DNA of 64,000 nucleotides, taken from Hofstenia miamia (lineage: Eukaryota; Xenacoelomorpha; Acoela). The notes below the pieces were generated by a model. It saw only the letters and a list, made by a program, of their open reading frames with translations, was not told the DNA's origin and made no database searches. Positions within the stretch are counted from its first letter, which is position 1, and each line of letters begins with the position of its first letter. Positions 54,657 through 64,000 of this stretch are shown piece by piece. Made by a program: the position numbers and the translations under genes. Location: the NCBI GenBank assembly GCA_004352715.1, contig SCFE01000088.1:645816-709815 (forward strand), read 5' to 3'.

Positions 54657-55018
54657 CATAATAATAATAATAATATTAATAATCATAATGATAATGAAGG
54701 TCTTTTTTGCCGCTGAAGGCAAACACTACAAAAATATAATAACAGAAGTCAAGTTTTACGGCAGCGAGGACAATCACGGGGGATAAAGTAGGAGCAAATG
54801 GAGGAGTTGGTGAAGTGAGAGAACGGCTCTGCAAAGAGGAAAGTGATCAAAGCTCGGTAGCGAGGAAAAACAATCAATGGCTGTTGAAGGGTTGAGAATC
54901 AAAATGTTATTAGCAGCAGCACAGACACGATTGAAAAACGAGGTTGCAATGTCTTTGGACGGCGACCGGAGAATGTGACAACACCATCAGAGCGAGTGAA
55001 GGGGAATTAGAGAGCTTT
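54657..55018 (-). mobile_element. nested LINE 3' end, opposite strand
   Basis: On the minus strand this segment is CT-rich LINE coding texture followed by a 3' UTR and an (ATT)n tail (54657-54700, seen as ATAATAATAAT on the plus strand). It splits the plus-strand LINE: the RT reading VNHLDFGPPTT stops at its left edge and resumes as LNQKDQGPIPLQCNSY at its right edge. A 5'-truncated insertion of a related LINE explains both facts. Confidence 0.65.
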
Positions 55019-55300
55019 ATTAAATCAAAAGGATCAAGGTCCAATTCCTTTACAATGTAATTCCTATTCTCTGTCTCCCCTTTCTGATCTGCCTCTCCAT
55101 GTGAACTTTTTTCCTTATCATGCTTATCTTGGAGTTCAACTATTTTTAATTGGGAATATTTACTTCATCAATATTATTAGACAACAACCGTCTTCAAACT
55201 GTCGTCATCCGTCTTCCCTTTCACCATATTTATGTTATAATTTTTCAAAAAATGTTTCTCTTTTTCTAAGTTGCTACAATGTGCTAAACTCTTAAGATTT

Positions 55301-55861
55301 CAAAAAATATTTTACACTGTTTTGCAAAAAATAGTGCAAAACTCCTAAGCTTTCAAAAGATATTTTACAGTTTTGCAAAAAATTGAATGAACTTCTTTAT
55401 GATTATTCTTTAAATTGATAATTGGTGTAATTTATTATATATTGTTCATCCATAGGTTCTAATATAATACTGATCCGTGGATCGCGAATTTAGGTTATCA
55501 AAATACATTTGCAGAAAGTGATTTTTCATAAGTACCATAAATATACCATATTTTCCTGCGTTTTCCCAAGAAAGTATCTTAAGAAATTTTAGTTTAAACT
55601 CTTGGATTGTCCACTGTTTGGTATTTCTATGCAATCAGAAAAATTTGCATTTAATTTCTTTGAAGAATGACCTGTTTAACTATTTGTCAACATATCTCAG
55701 TTCGCATTATATAATGTATAGAGCGCTTCTAAATCATTGTTATTCGTGCTCATTATTTACATAATATTTGATGCAAGAAATAATTCTTAGGTGCAATATT
55801 TTTTCCTCCAATTTTCAATGTAGTTTTTAATTCAAACAACTAATAATAGAATGTGATTTAG
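55301..55861. other. upstream region of ArfGAP gene
   Basis: AT-rich with an approximate repeat of GCTTTCAAAAGATATTTTACA around 55290-55380. No promoter element is recognisable. It ends in gatttag (55861), an acceptor-like site 12 bases before the ArfGAP ATG. Confidence 0.4.
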
Positions 55862-55873
55862 TACTGCGCAATT

Positions 55874-58396
55874 ATGTCTCTCGTGACTGCTCCCTCAAAA
55901 AATGACATTGCAACGATTTTTAAAAGATTGCGAGCCAATTCTGCTAATAAAGTCTGTTTTGATTGCTCTGCAAATAATCCTAGTTGGAGCTCTGTTACGT
56001 ATGGCATATTTCTTTGCATTGACTGTTCAGCATTGCATCGAAATCTTGGAGTTCATCTCAGTTATGTTCGGTGGGTAATTAATCTTCTTACCATTACTGT
56101 AAAATCTTTTAGTTCTACCGAATTGGATCAACATTGGAAATGGATACAGATTAGAAAAATGCAAGTGGGTGGTAATGCGAATGCTGTATGTTTTACTAGA
56201 ATAATAGTATATTGTGTAATTGCGATTTTTAGGCAAGGTTTTTTGCTGAACATGGAATTGACCAGCGTACAGAGCCTAAGTCGAAATATAGCAGTCGTGC
56301 TGCAGCACTTTATCGTGAAAAAGTATCTCACTTAGCAGAGTCTGCAATGGCTGAATATGGGACAACGGTATATATATGTATATGTAAATAATGTCACTGT
56401 TTCGTAAATTTTTTAGACTTTATTTCTTGATGATCATAAACATCATCCAATATCTCCTGTAGCGAAGGAACGCGATTTCTTTTCAGATCATATTGTTGAT
56501 GCTACAAAGATACCTCTTGTTGAAAATCAATCTTTGGCGCATTCGGGTATTATTGAGCTTGCATTTAAATTCTAGCATATATTCTTTATTGATTTTGGTG
56601 AATTACTGTCTTTCAATGGAGATATATTTCTGTCACGTACACATCTTATTTCTATGTAAATACAGTTGTTACTCATTTAGTGCCTTATGTTCAAGAACAA
56701 TCGAAAGATGACAGTTCTTCCCCAAATGTTGATTTAGCGCTTAGCACTTCTCCAACATCATACGTCCCAGGTAGATTGTCATATTAACTGTTTATTACAA
56801 TGTTATTTAATAGAAGTGCGAAAATCAACTATTGGTACAAGACCAAATAAACCAAAAAAATCGGGCAGGTTAGGAGCGCAGAAGATTAAAACTAATTTTG
56901 CCGAAGTTGAATCACAAGCAGCTGAAGCAAATAAACCTAAGATACTTAGCCACGAAGATGAGCAGAGAGAACTGTTAGTTTATCGGATTTTGTTAGAATT
57001 TTTTACTGAAAATAAATTTTATATTATTTATTACCCTATTTTAGTCAATTAATTGCCAAAAATGCACAGAAAATGGCTATTCGTGAAGAAAATATTCGAA
57101 ATGTTAATCCACAGAAAGCTTCCCAGTTTGAACGATTAGGCATGGGCGCTGAAAAGAAAAAAAGGTTCTTTTTAAACAGTGATGTTTAAAAAATATATTT
57201 TTATCTTTACAATGAATTTGATTAATTGAATTTAGTTCACTTGGCCATTCAGCACTTTCAGATATGACAGTTATTTCACAAGACGTGCCAGCTTCGTCAC
57301 ATCGAATCTCAGATTATGACAATCTACGGTCATTTAACGACTGCGAAAATGAGCAGTTTTTTGATGCTGTTTCTTCGAAAAACTTTTCGTATGTTATTTG
57401 TTAGGATAAATTAAATAAAATAGTTTTTAGTTCTATGAGTACCTCTTCCAATCACAATGGTGATCATAGTGGTAAAGATTACTGGAATTCTCCTAGCAAA
57501 ACCTATTCCTCTTCAAATGACAGGTTTGATTTTGCAAAAATATTTTCACGTGAAAATCTCGTCTTTCAACAATGTTTTCAGATTTACACACCTGTATTTT
57601 ATACGCTGTGAAGAGTTTAATTTAAATTTTTTCTACTTAGTCGATCATTAACATTTCCCTAATTTTAGCAAAAATGTTCGTTAACAAAAGTTAATAACGT
57701 TTCAATTTTAGACAAAAATCTTTTAATGAAGAATACGCAAGAACTACAAACATTTCTTCAGATGATTGGAAAACTAAGTTTTCTTCTGCAAAATCTATAT
57801 CTTCCGACGAAGTATTTAATCGGCAAACGTCTAGTTGGGTATGCATTCATATTTCCTTATCAATTAGTTATTTAAACTTATTTTCTTCTGATATTTGTGA
57901 GTATGTTTATACTGTTTTAATGCTATTCGATAATTTTATGCACCCATCAATGAATCAGTGGTTTGCAAACGTTTAACAATTTTGATCCATTTTAAGACCG
58001 ATTTAAGAGAATTTTGTTATACTTCAACAGCAGTATTAGATAACAGATCTTTATTCAACTGCTAAATTCACAGCGAGGGAAAATCTTTTGACAGAAAATT
58101 TAATAACTTATTAACAAATAGACATTTGTATTAAATGTATGTATAGCGCTCTCTCCCAATTCTGTTTCTTTCATTTGTTTTATTGATTATATATAACAAT
58201 TTATTTTGTATTGGTCCGATGTAACAACTCTTTCATGCATGTAAAACTAACCTCAGCTCAGTTATCACAAATACAAAGGAAGGCACATTTGGCTCAAGTT
58301 GGCCACACTAAAGAAGTTGCAATCGCAAATTTTATTTCCCCTATTCAAGAACAAGGCGTTGAAATTTTTTTTGGCAACTACTATAGTAAGCTTTAA
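55874..58396 (+). CDS. ARFGAP2/3-type ArfGAP, 11 exons
   Basis: GTPase-activating protein for Arf1, acting with COPI coats at the Golgi. Exons: 55874-56070, 56113-56185, 56233-56367, 56417-56546, 56666-56770, 56814-56973, 57045-57164, 57236-57388, 57431-57523, 57712-57838, 58262-58396; all junctions keep frame. Product about 475 residues (human ARFGAP2/3 about 520). The ArfGAP zinc finger has Cys28, Cys31, Cys48 and Cys51 (VCFDC...FLCIDC) and the arginine finger Arg56 in [14 protein letters not shown]; then [20 protein letters not shown]. The middle contains LGAQKI and [10 protein letters not shown], and FERLGMG, followed by [10 protein letters not shown], which matches AKAISSDMFFG of ARFGAP2/3 and distinguishes it from ARFGAP1. 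Most introns are 40-120 bases; the last is 423. The final exon is tentative. Confidence 0.9.
58262..58396 (+). CDS. ArfGAP candidate terminal exon
   Basis: Acceptor ctcag at 58261, phase 0, open to TAA at 58394-58396. It reads [20 protein letters not shown], weakly like the ARFGAP2/3 tail [20 protein letters not shown], but the DRYG box is not evident. Phase and position fit; homology is marginal. Confidence 0.4.
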   Translation, partial: LSQIQRKAHLAQVGHTKEVAIANFISPIQEQGVEIFFGNYYSKL

Positions 58397-58545
58397 GAAC
58401 CAGCACATCCCAAATTTCGAGAAATCGAAAAAATACAAAGTACGAATGCTTTGATTTATGTTTTGGGGCCAATATATATTCGAATTTGTTTTGTGTTTGT
58501 TAATATATTATTCACATATGTCCGAATAATATCCAATTATCCTTT

Positions 58546-58551
58546 AATAAA
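58546..58551 (+). terminator. polyadenylation signal AATAAA
   Basis: First canonical AATAAA after the candidate ArfGAP stop codon, 150 bases downstream. Confidence 0.45.
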
Positions 58552-59097
58552 ATTATTCAAATTCATATTTTTTCGTTAATAGATGAATTCAGCTTTCCTA
58601 TTAAACATGCAAATTGTGAAAATAGAAAAATATCAAAAGTTTTTTGAAAAAAAGTTAGATTACATCTGACCAAAAGTATTCAACTGAATTGACTCAACAA
58701 TTTTATGTGAATTAAGTGGAACATATAGAATCATATTTTTTAATATATCAATTATATTAAATTGTGTAACTAAACATAATGCTTCATATAATTACAATTT
58801 ACTCAAAGCTCCCCACAACAATGCTTTGAACATTTATTGAAATATCCGCAATTTATAAATTTAAATCTGTTTCCCTTAGGGGTGTAATTAGGATTTTCAC
58901 TTACAAGATGCAAACGAATAAGGATATTGGGTCAATTCAGATGTCCAATAATTTTTTATTCATTTCTGAAGAAATGCTGACATAAAATTGTTCAAGTTTG
59001 CCGAACAAATGCATTGATGAAAATGAATAGTTCTATAATTAAAGCAACATGAGATCAATCAAGGGTAAGTTTAAATCATTCCACCTAGTACTGTAGA
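58552..59097. other. no gene seen
   Basis: AT-rich spacer after the ArfGAP gene. Confidence 0.45.
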
Positions 59098-60566
59098 CCA
59101 GCGGCGTCAAACTTATTAAAAATCAAGGGTGCTAGAAGTTCAAAAATACATTTTGTGTAATGACAGGTATAGAATTAAACATCATAAACCTTAAACTGGT
59201 TCAGAATTTCTTAAATTTTATTTCTTGAAAAAAATTAAACTGTCATAACTCATGACGGCACCACAGGATGGGGAGCATCTCCTCTTTTAATCATGTCCCC
59301 ATTAAGACGCGCATTTGCTCAAATTCTTTGGCTTCGCTAACTCTAACTGCGCACAGCACGCCTCAATTGGTTTGCAAGGTCTATCCACACATAAAGAAAC
59401 AGTTAAAGTTCAGTGCTGCTCCCATGCACTCTAAACCTGAGAATTACATGAATGTTTAGTATCAAATGTATATAAACCTTTTTTAAAAAATCAAAATGTT
59501 CAAGTACTTCAGCAACAGCAATACGCCTTAGTATAAATTTTAAACATTCTCCAATAAATGTGTCCATGGCTGACTTAGATCTCAGATTTTGCGAAAGGCG
59601 ATCATTAACAGCGATTTAGCAGCCTGTGAAAAGAATGGCTTGGGGTTAACTGATACTCCATAGGATTTGAAAATCATGATTATTTGAGCCTTAATTTGGG
59701 GATAATTTAAATGAATTTTAAGAAATTAGAATTTTCATTAAAAAATAATTAATGATTTCAAGTACATTATGTACAATAATTTGAAAATTTGGGGAAACGG
59801 CTTGTCTTTTTTAAACGGCCACATGCTGTTTAAGAATGACCAAGTGACATTTTTGAAAAAGCTTAAACTTTGCTTAGACTGGCAAAAATTTTTAATGACT
59901 AAAGTTTCTTTGTAATCTAGCAAAATATACATATTTAGCATGTTTTTTAAGTTTTATTTATTTTTTAACCTACTAGTAACAACTTTAAAATTCAATTTAA
60001 TAATATGAAAAACGATTTCTTGCAAAAAGTAATTTTCAGTGCCGAATCCTGCAAAACATTTTGTTTACACTATTATGCTAAATACGTATTGACAAGGTCA
60101 AAAAATATTTGTAAATAATCACTTTGAATAAAGAATACACGTTTGCAGCAGTTGCCCAAGTCAAGAAAGTAAACAATTCGTGTATGCTAAAAGATTTTTG
60201 GTTCAACGTTGGTTTTTAGTCTAACCTGCAGTTAACGACTCATCCTTATAAGTAGGCTCTCATTAAGAAAAAACTGAAATGCTAGTTGAGTAAAAAATAC
60301 ATTTATTTGATATAATGATATCAAAAGTATGCCTTTGCAAAATTTATACTATTACGCGATTCAATTTTGGGAATACATTTTCAGCATTTATTTGTCATTT
60401 CTGGGTTTGCTGAAATAGCTTGAAATTTCAGTAAAATTTCAGTTCGCAGATCAATAGCTTTTACTTCGTTAAAAAATAATTGAAACATTTGTGAATTATT
60501 AACATAATAATTTGGAAGTTTTTTGAAAAGTGCAGTAATTATAATAAAAATTTTGTAAAAATTCAT
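59098..60566 (-). mobile_element. hAT-like relic
   Basis: The left boundary reads CAGCGGCGTCAAACTTATT, close to the CAGxGGTGTCAAACTCATT terminus of hAT elements. A GC-richer patch at 59305-59390, read on the minus strand, shares words such as CTGTGCGCAGTTAGAGTT with 2110-2140 (CTGTGCACAGAGTTAGAGTT), suggesting a common family. Minus-strand open runs at 59941-59738 and 60566-60381 have no secure motif. The right boundary is a guess. Confidence 0.35.
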
Positions 60567-60803
60567 TTTATAATGTACTAAATTTATATTTTGCGGGATA
60601 ATTTCAATAATTCCACCAAGAATTTCTTCCCATTTTAGACTTATTTAATAATTTAATAAATAACAAACTATGCAGTCAGCAAAAATTCACATTTGTAAAA
60701 ACGTTAACTTTGTTGTAATTCATGATTTTAGTTTTTTTTCGGAATGTTTATAAAACAAGGTGTAAATATTCATTAAAAATTTATATCAGATACTCTTAAA
60801 AGT

Positions 60804-61112
60804 TTGTCTATACATACATTCGAACAGTGTCCCATCTTGTCGCAAATCCTGCAAATGCTAGAGCGAGCTGGATATTTATTGCTTCCCGCGGCCGCAGTAC
60901 AAACAATTATCAGAGCTACGATCCCTCGAAACTTTGTTCACCACAACAAGGTTTTCGTCCATGTCATAATAGCAGAAACCTGCGTTACATCTGATATCTC
61001 CGCACTTGGACTAGTTTTGAAAAATCTTGACCACTCACTCGACATTTTCATAACAACTGCTAAAGCAATGCAATCAGGCAAAGCGGCCTTAAGGGGGCAA
61101 TACACGGTCTAA
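60804..61112 (-). pseudogene. Ty3/gypsy-like gag zinc-knuckle fragment
   Basis: The minus strand reads NCLYCGRGKQ and, after a one-base shift and a stop, YPARSSICRICDKMGHCSNV with the CX2CX4HX4C knuckle. This two-part arrangement (C-YCG-H...CPA...C--C-K-GHF--VC) is that of K02A2.6-like gypsy nucleocapsids. Preceding residues include DCIALAVVMKMS. The plus strand is also open here for about 100 codons, but shows no family features. Confidence 0.55.
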
Positions 61113-61306
61113 CTTCCGATCAAGCAAGCAATTAATTTTAATTGATCGGCAAAAATGTTGCGGCGATACATTATCAAGCATTTGTCAAATAAGCCATCAG
61201 ACAAATGGCAAACAATTACTGGAATTTCTCATTTATGTTTAACTAATTTACAAATTTGCGTGCTTTGACCTGTGCGGTGTTCGTTGTTGATACAATTGTT
61301 GTTAAN

Positions 61307-61417
61307 GCATTAATAAAACAACAACGTTAAAAACTTTTAAATAGACAATTAAACCATGTTAGCATTCTTAAACTTTTCTAAACTTTCCCTCTATACTCTA
61401 CTCTATATGCACTGACG
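61307..61417. repeat. 111-base duplicate of the Penelope 3' end
   Basis: Appears identical to 62622-62732. It is preceded by a lone N (61306) and followed by 16 N (61418-61433). It covers the last codons of the Penelope ORF and the first bases of the hammerhead core (CTGACG). Identity plus N on both sides argues for an assembly artefact, although Penelope elements do carry terminal direct repeats. Confidence 0.85.
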
Positions 61418-61433
61418 NNNNNNNNNNNNNNNN
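61418..61433. other. assembly gap of 16 N
   Basis: Short N run directly after the 111-base duplicate. Confidence 0.95.
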
Positions 61434-61949
61434 TCAATAAATTTACAATGATTAACGAATGTTAATTGGTTTTGTGCGTAAACGCATGGAACCCGTGCAA
61501 AACATCCAAAATAGCATTTTGCAATAGCGATCATTAAATAAATCATGCTTCACATCACCAATGAGTAGGAAAAGCATTTTAAAGTAAGTTAATTAATTAA
61601 TCACTACTTTGCTCGTAAATGAATTCTGCCTTTCTTGTGAGGTTGATTTAGCACTTTAAGTAAAGTAAATAAACAACAATATCTTTACAGAATAGATAAG
61701 GAAACAATTGAATGCTGTTTTTACCCGTTTTAATTAAATTTCCTCAACTTCAAAGAGTGTTATTGTTAAATAATTAGCTTGTTTGACGAATGTTTGACGA
61801 AAAATATCTAAATTATTTTGATTTCAATTTGTCTGATGGGAGGTTTGATGGCTTGTCTGATGGCGTGTTTGACGGGGGTGATACACGGGGAAACATTCGT
61901 CAAACATTTAGTTTGCCAAATATTGCTCATACAAATTTGATCGTGTATC

Positions 61950-62696
61950 ACCCCCCTTACTGTCCTCAAGCTCCAACAACCTTATACGGACCTGAACAAA
62001 AGACAAAATGGCACATCAAATCAACCAATACAGGATTGTACATTCCATATGAATCCTACTGCACTACAAGATACAAAATTAATACTATTAGAACATTGAT
62101 TAATCGAATATTTACAACATCATCGAATTACAAGAATCTTACAGAAGCAACTGATAAACTTTTTTCAATCTTAACAAATAATGGCTATCCTCACCATCTA
62201 ATAAAGAAATGCTTGGATAAATATTTTATTAACAACAAATTAAAGGACAACAATGATAAAATTAAAAAGATTTATTGGAATTTAACGACAATCATATATC
62301 GAACACCAACTTAAAAGAATCAACAAAAAATTAAAGATATATGAAACTAAGATAATTCCAACACTTACAACAACTAAGACCTCAAACTTTTTCTCAAACA
62401 AAGATCCGATCCCAATGCTCTTATCTTCCTCTATTGTTTATAAATATTCTTGTGATGAGTGTAATACCTCATACATCGGGGAGACAAGAAGACATTTGGA
62501 AATTAAAATTAAAGAACACCTAAGAGGCCACCTAACATCAGAAATTTACTTACATCATCACCAAGCAACAAAAGATCACTTTAAAACATTAACTAAGAAC
62601 AAACATACACAGATCACTGAAGCATTAATAAAACAACAACGTTAAAAACTTTTAAATAGACAATTAAACCATGTTAGCATTCTTAAACTTTTCTAA
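61950..62696 (+). pseudogene. Penelope-like element: RT end and GIY-YIG nuclease
   Basis: 61950-62314 encodes the last part of a Penelope RT (GLYIPYESYCTTRYKINTIR, then TLINRIFTTSSNYKNL and NNGYPHHLIKKCL). After a frameshift, 62415-62645 encodes the endonuclease: IVYKYSCDECNTSYIGETRR with the CDEC zinc-like linker and YIG motif, IKIKEHLRGH, and ITEALIKQQR. A TAA at 62643-62645 is followed in frame by KLLNRQLNHVSILKLF and a final stop at 62696. The region between the YIG segment and ITEAL is shorter than in intact relatives. The 5' part is absent. Confidence 0.85.
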
Positions 62697-62722
62697 ACTT
62701 TCCCTCTATACTCTACTCTATA

Positions 62723-62764
62723 TGCACTGACGAAGCTATACCTATATAGCGAAACATGTTTGCG
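62723..62764 (+). ncRNA. hammerhead-ribozyme-like motif of Penelope element
   Basis: The core CTGACGA (62727-62733) is followed by one A, a 6-base-pair stem GCTATA/TATAGC with loop CCTA (62735-62750), and GAAAC (62751-62755). Next comes the self-complementary ACATGT, then T, then TGCG, which can pair with TGCA just before the core (TGCA at 62723-62726; A-T, C-G, G-C and a G-T pair). This is the layout of the minimal type I hammerheads known from Penelope-like retroelements, where the tiny stem III works best in dimers. The extra A before stem II deviates from the consensus, so cleavage is not assured. Confidence 0.6.
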
Positions 62765-62813
62765 GAATAAATCTTTCATAATATGCTAAGTCTTAGCAAA
62801 ATATCATTTAAAT

Positions 62814-62942
62814 ATATATATATATATATATATATATNNNNNNNNNNNNNNNNNNNNNNNNNNNNNNNNNNNNNNNNNNNNNNNNNNNNNNNNNNNNNNN
62901 NNNNNNNNNNNNNNNNNNNNNNNNNNNNNNNNNNNNNNNNNT

Positions 62943-62976
<34 letters not shown>
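62814..62976. repeat. (TA)n tract containing a 104-N gap
   Basis: TA repeat on both sides of N at 62838-62941, just behind the Penelope 3' end. Confidence 0.9.
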
Positions 62977-62977
<1 letters not shown>

Positions 62978-63059
62978 TGAATATTTTTTTCAATCCGATT
63001 TATTCAAAAAAACTCATGTAAGTAAGCACTATTTACTTGTTAAAAAACTACTTTTTCAA

Positions 63060-63980
63060 TAAATGATTGGCGCTAATAAAAAGGAAAAATCTGAAAAATT
63101 GCTCTAGATAATCGTTGAGAAGTGGTAGTATTAGTGGGTGGTCTTTCTTGAAATTTTTTGACACTTTGGCTTTTTGGAGAATTATAATAATTGCTTGTTT
63201 GAAAGGAATTGAGGGGGTCTGTAGTGTATTAGAAGTTCTCTGTTATGAAAATATACGCTTCCACTCTTCACACAATAATCTCGCCTAGTTTTGTTCCGTT
63301 CTTAGATTTGAGATCTTGTATATCAATGAGGACCGATTCTTATTGGAGTGAGAATGTGAGTCATTATTGTAGTTTTTAGTAATTTTCCTCGTAGCATTTG
63401 TGCAAATCTATCAGTTTTAACAATTTTTTCTTATTTTTTTCAAAGATTGTAAATGTCGCCAATATAACATTTGATCGTTAATTCCTAATGTGAATAGTCT
63501 TTTCATTTATCATTAGATGCTTTACAGATTTAAATACAGATTCATCCTTACCACTAATTGTGAAAAGTGAGGTTTAAACTGATTAATTTCAATATTCCAT
63601 CTTTTACAGAAGTCTGAAAAGCATTTGGAAGACACTTGTAGGCCATTATCGCAAGATAAATTGGTTGAAATATCAAGATATGCATGTTCAGTTATCATTG
63701 TTCATTTGTGATTTTGAGAACATTAATGCCACTAGATTGCTTTTTATTAATATCTGCAAGATGTTCATCATTACTGATCTGGATACTGCATCAAGAGTCT
63801 TGTGATCTTCTCCCTTTATCCATTGAGCAGTAAACACCGATAGTGACATCTTCAAAAACATAAGCAGGTTAAACTACATATAATTATTTATCATTGAAAT
63901 CAAATTTTAAATTATCAATATGTGCTTCAAAATCTTTATCTTCAAGATAAGTATTTCATAAATAATAATTCGAGGTCTAT
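63060..63980 (-). pseudogene. Ty3/gypsy pol relic (RNase H tail, integrase)
   Basis: On the minus strand, across frameshifts: FTAQWIKGEDHKTLDAVSRS (about 63850-63780) is the end of the RNase H region (pattern W-PG--H--DALSR). CDNGLQVSSKCFSDFCKRWN (about 63645-63585) is the integrase DNGPQF motif. Near 63180-63090 a basic, proline/threonine-rich C-terminus appears. The distance between RNase H and DNG is much too short, so the integrase zinc finger and first Asp are deleted. It runs off the window. Confidence 0.6.
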
Positions 63981-64000
63981 TGGTGCATACAAATTTTCTG

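Larger units (their letters stand above)
51808..55300 (+). mobile_element. CR1/L2/jockey-like LINE, decayed
   Basis: Three parts on the plus strand: 51808-52020, an ORF1-like C-terminus ending in basic RPRRRNPPRRD; 52044-52435, an apurinic endonuclease domain; and, after a 1000-N gap, 53807-55300, a mutated reverse transcriptase with IIFLDN-KAF, SGAPQTSVFTPLF in place of SGVPQGSVLGPLLF, and YVDDTTSS in place of YADDT. It is noticeably more CT-rich on the plus strand than the surroundings. An opposite-strand LINE 3' end is inserted at 54657-55018. Confidence 0.8.
61092..61955. mobile_element. candidate TIR element abutting the Penelope relic
   Basis: The left end is AAGGGGGCAATACACGGTC; the reverse complement of the right end is AAGGGGGGTGATACACGATC. 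The right 90 bases fold back on themselves (GGGGGTGATACACGG near 61873 with CGTGTATCACCCCCC near 61942). GTTTGAYGG and GTCTGATGG words recur at 61780-61875. The interior contains an N, a 111-base duplicate and a 16-N gap, so the element cannot be trusted end to end. Confidence 0.4.

Noticed and set aside
60804-61112. 102-codon plus-strand ORF
   Set aside because: The opposite strand carries the CCHC knuckles and gag-like order, so the plus frame is taken as a shadow.
1-64000. CRISPR array, tRNA or rRNA genes
   Set aside because: No regularly spaced direct repeats, no A/B-box tRNA cloverleaf and no rRNA-like block were seen; short arrays are transposon tails or microsatellites.

Overview
This window is AT-rich animal (invertebrate metazoan) nuclear DNA. 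It has spliced genes with GT-AG introns, no operons, many (TA)n tracts, several assembly gaps, and a dense mixture of decayed transposons. The species cannot be fixed from the sequence. Three recognisable host genes are present: an SLC36-type proton-coupled amino-acid transporter (+, 5005-6249, single coding exon), a type I phosphatidylinositol-4-phosphate 5-kinase (PIP5K1 type, -, exons scattered from 47562 down to 21110, last exon(s) not found), and an ARFGAP2/3-type ArfGAP (+, 55874-58396, eleven exons separated mostly by introns of about 40-190 bases).

Layout. 1-4837: tandem duplicate around a single N, a hAT-like element and a hAT end. 5005-6249: transporter. 6900-9965: non-LTR tail, hairpin DNA, Ty3/gypsy pol relic, unidentified repeat. 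10006-13432: a non-LTR retroelement on the minus strand whose 3' end carries a DNL-zinc-finger (DNLZ/Zim17/Tim15) exon; a second, 5'-truncated copy of that tail is inserted in the element's own ORF with a 16-base target-site duplication. 14136-19148: piggyBac MITE, repeat ends, a full piggyBac element and a hAT C-terminal fragment. 21110-47562: the PIP5K gene, whose large introns hold a hAT MITE, other TIR elements, a piggyBac-type MITE, a Tc1-like DD37D element and two mariners, while three of its introns are only 39-190 bases. 47705-55300: older DD37D and hAT relics and a CR1/L2-like LINE with a nested, opposite-strand LINE 3' end. 55874-58396: ArfGAP. 58552-63980: hAT relic, Ty3/gypsy gag and pol relics, and a Penelope-like element ending in a hammerhead-ribozyme-like motif.

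The host genes do not form a common unit, although PIP5K (makes PI(4,5)P2) and ArfGAP2/3 (COPI vesicle ArfGAP) both act in membrane traffic. All three have a 3' splice-site-like AG only 8-24 bases before the start codon and no visible upstream exon, which is compatible with spliced-leader trans-splicing or with distant 5' UTR exons. No tRNA, rRNA or CRISPR array was found.
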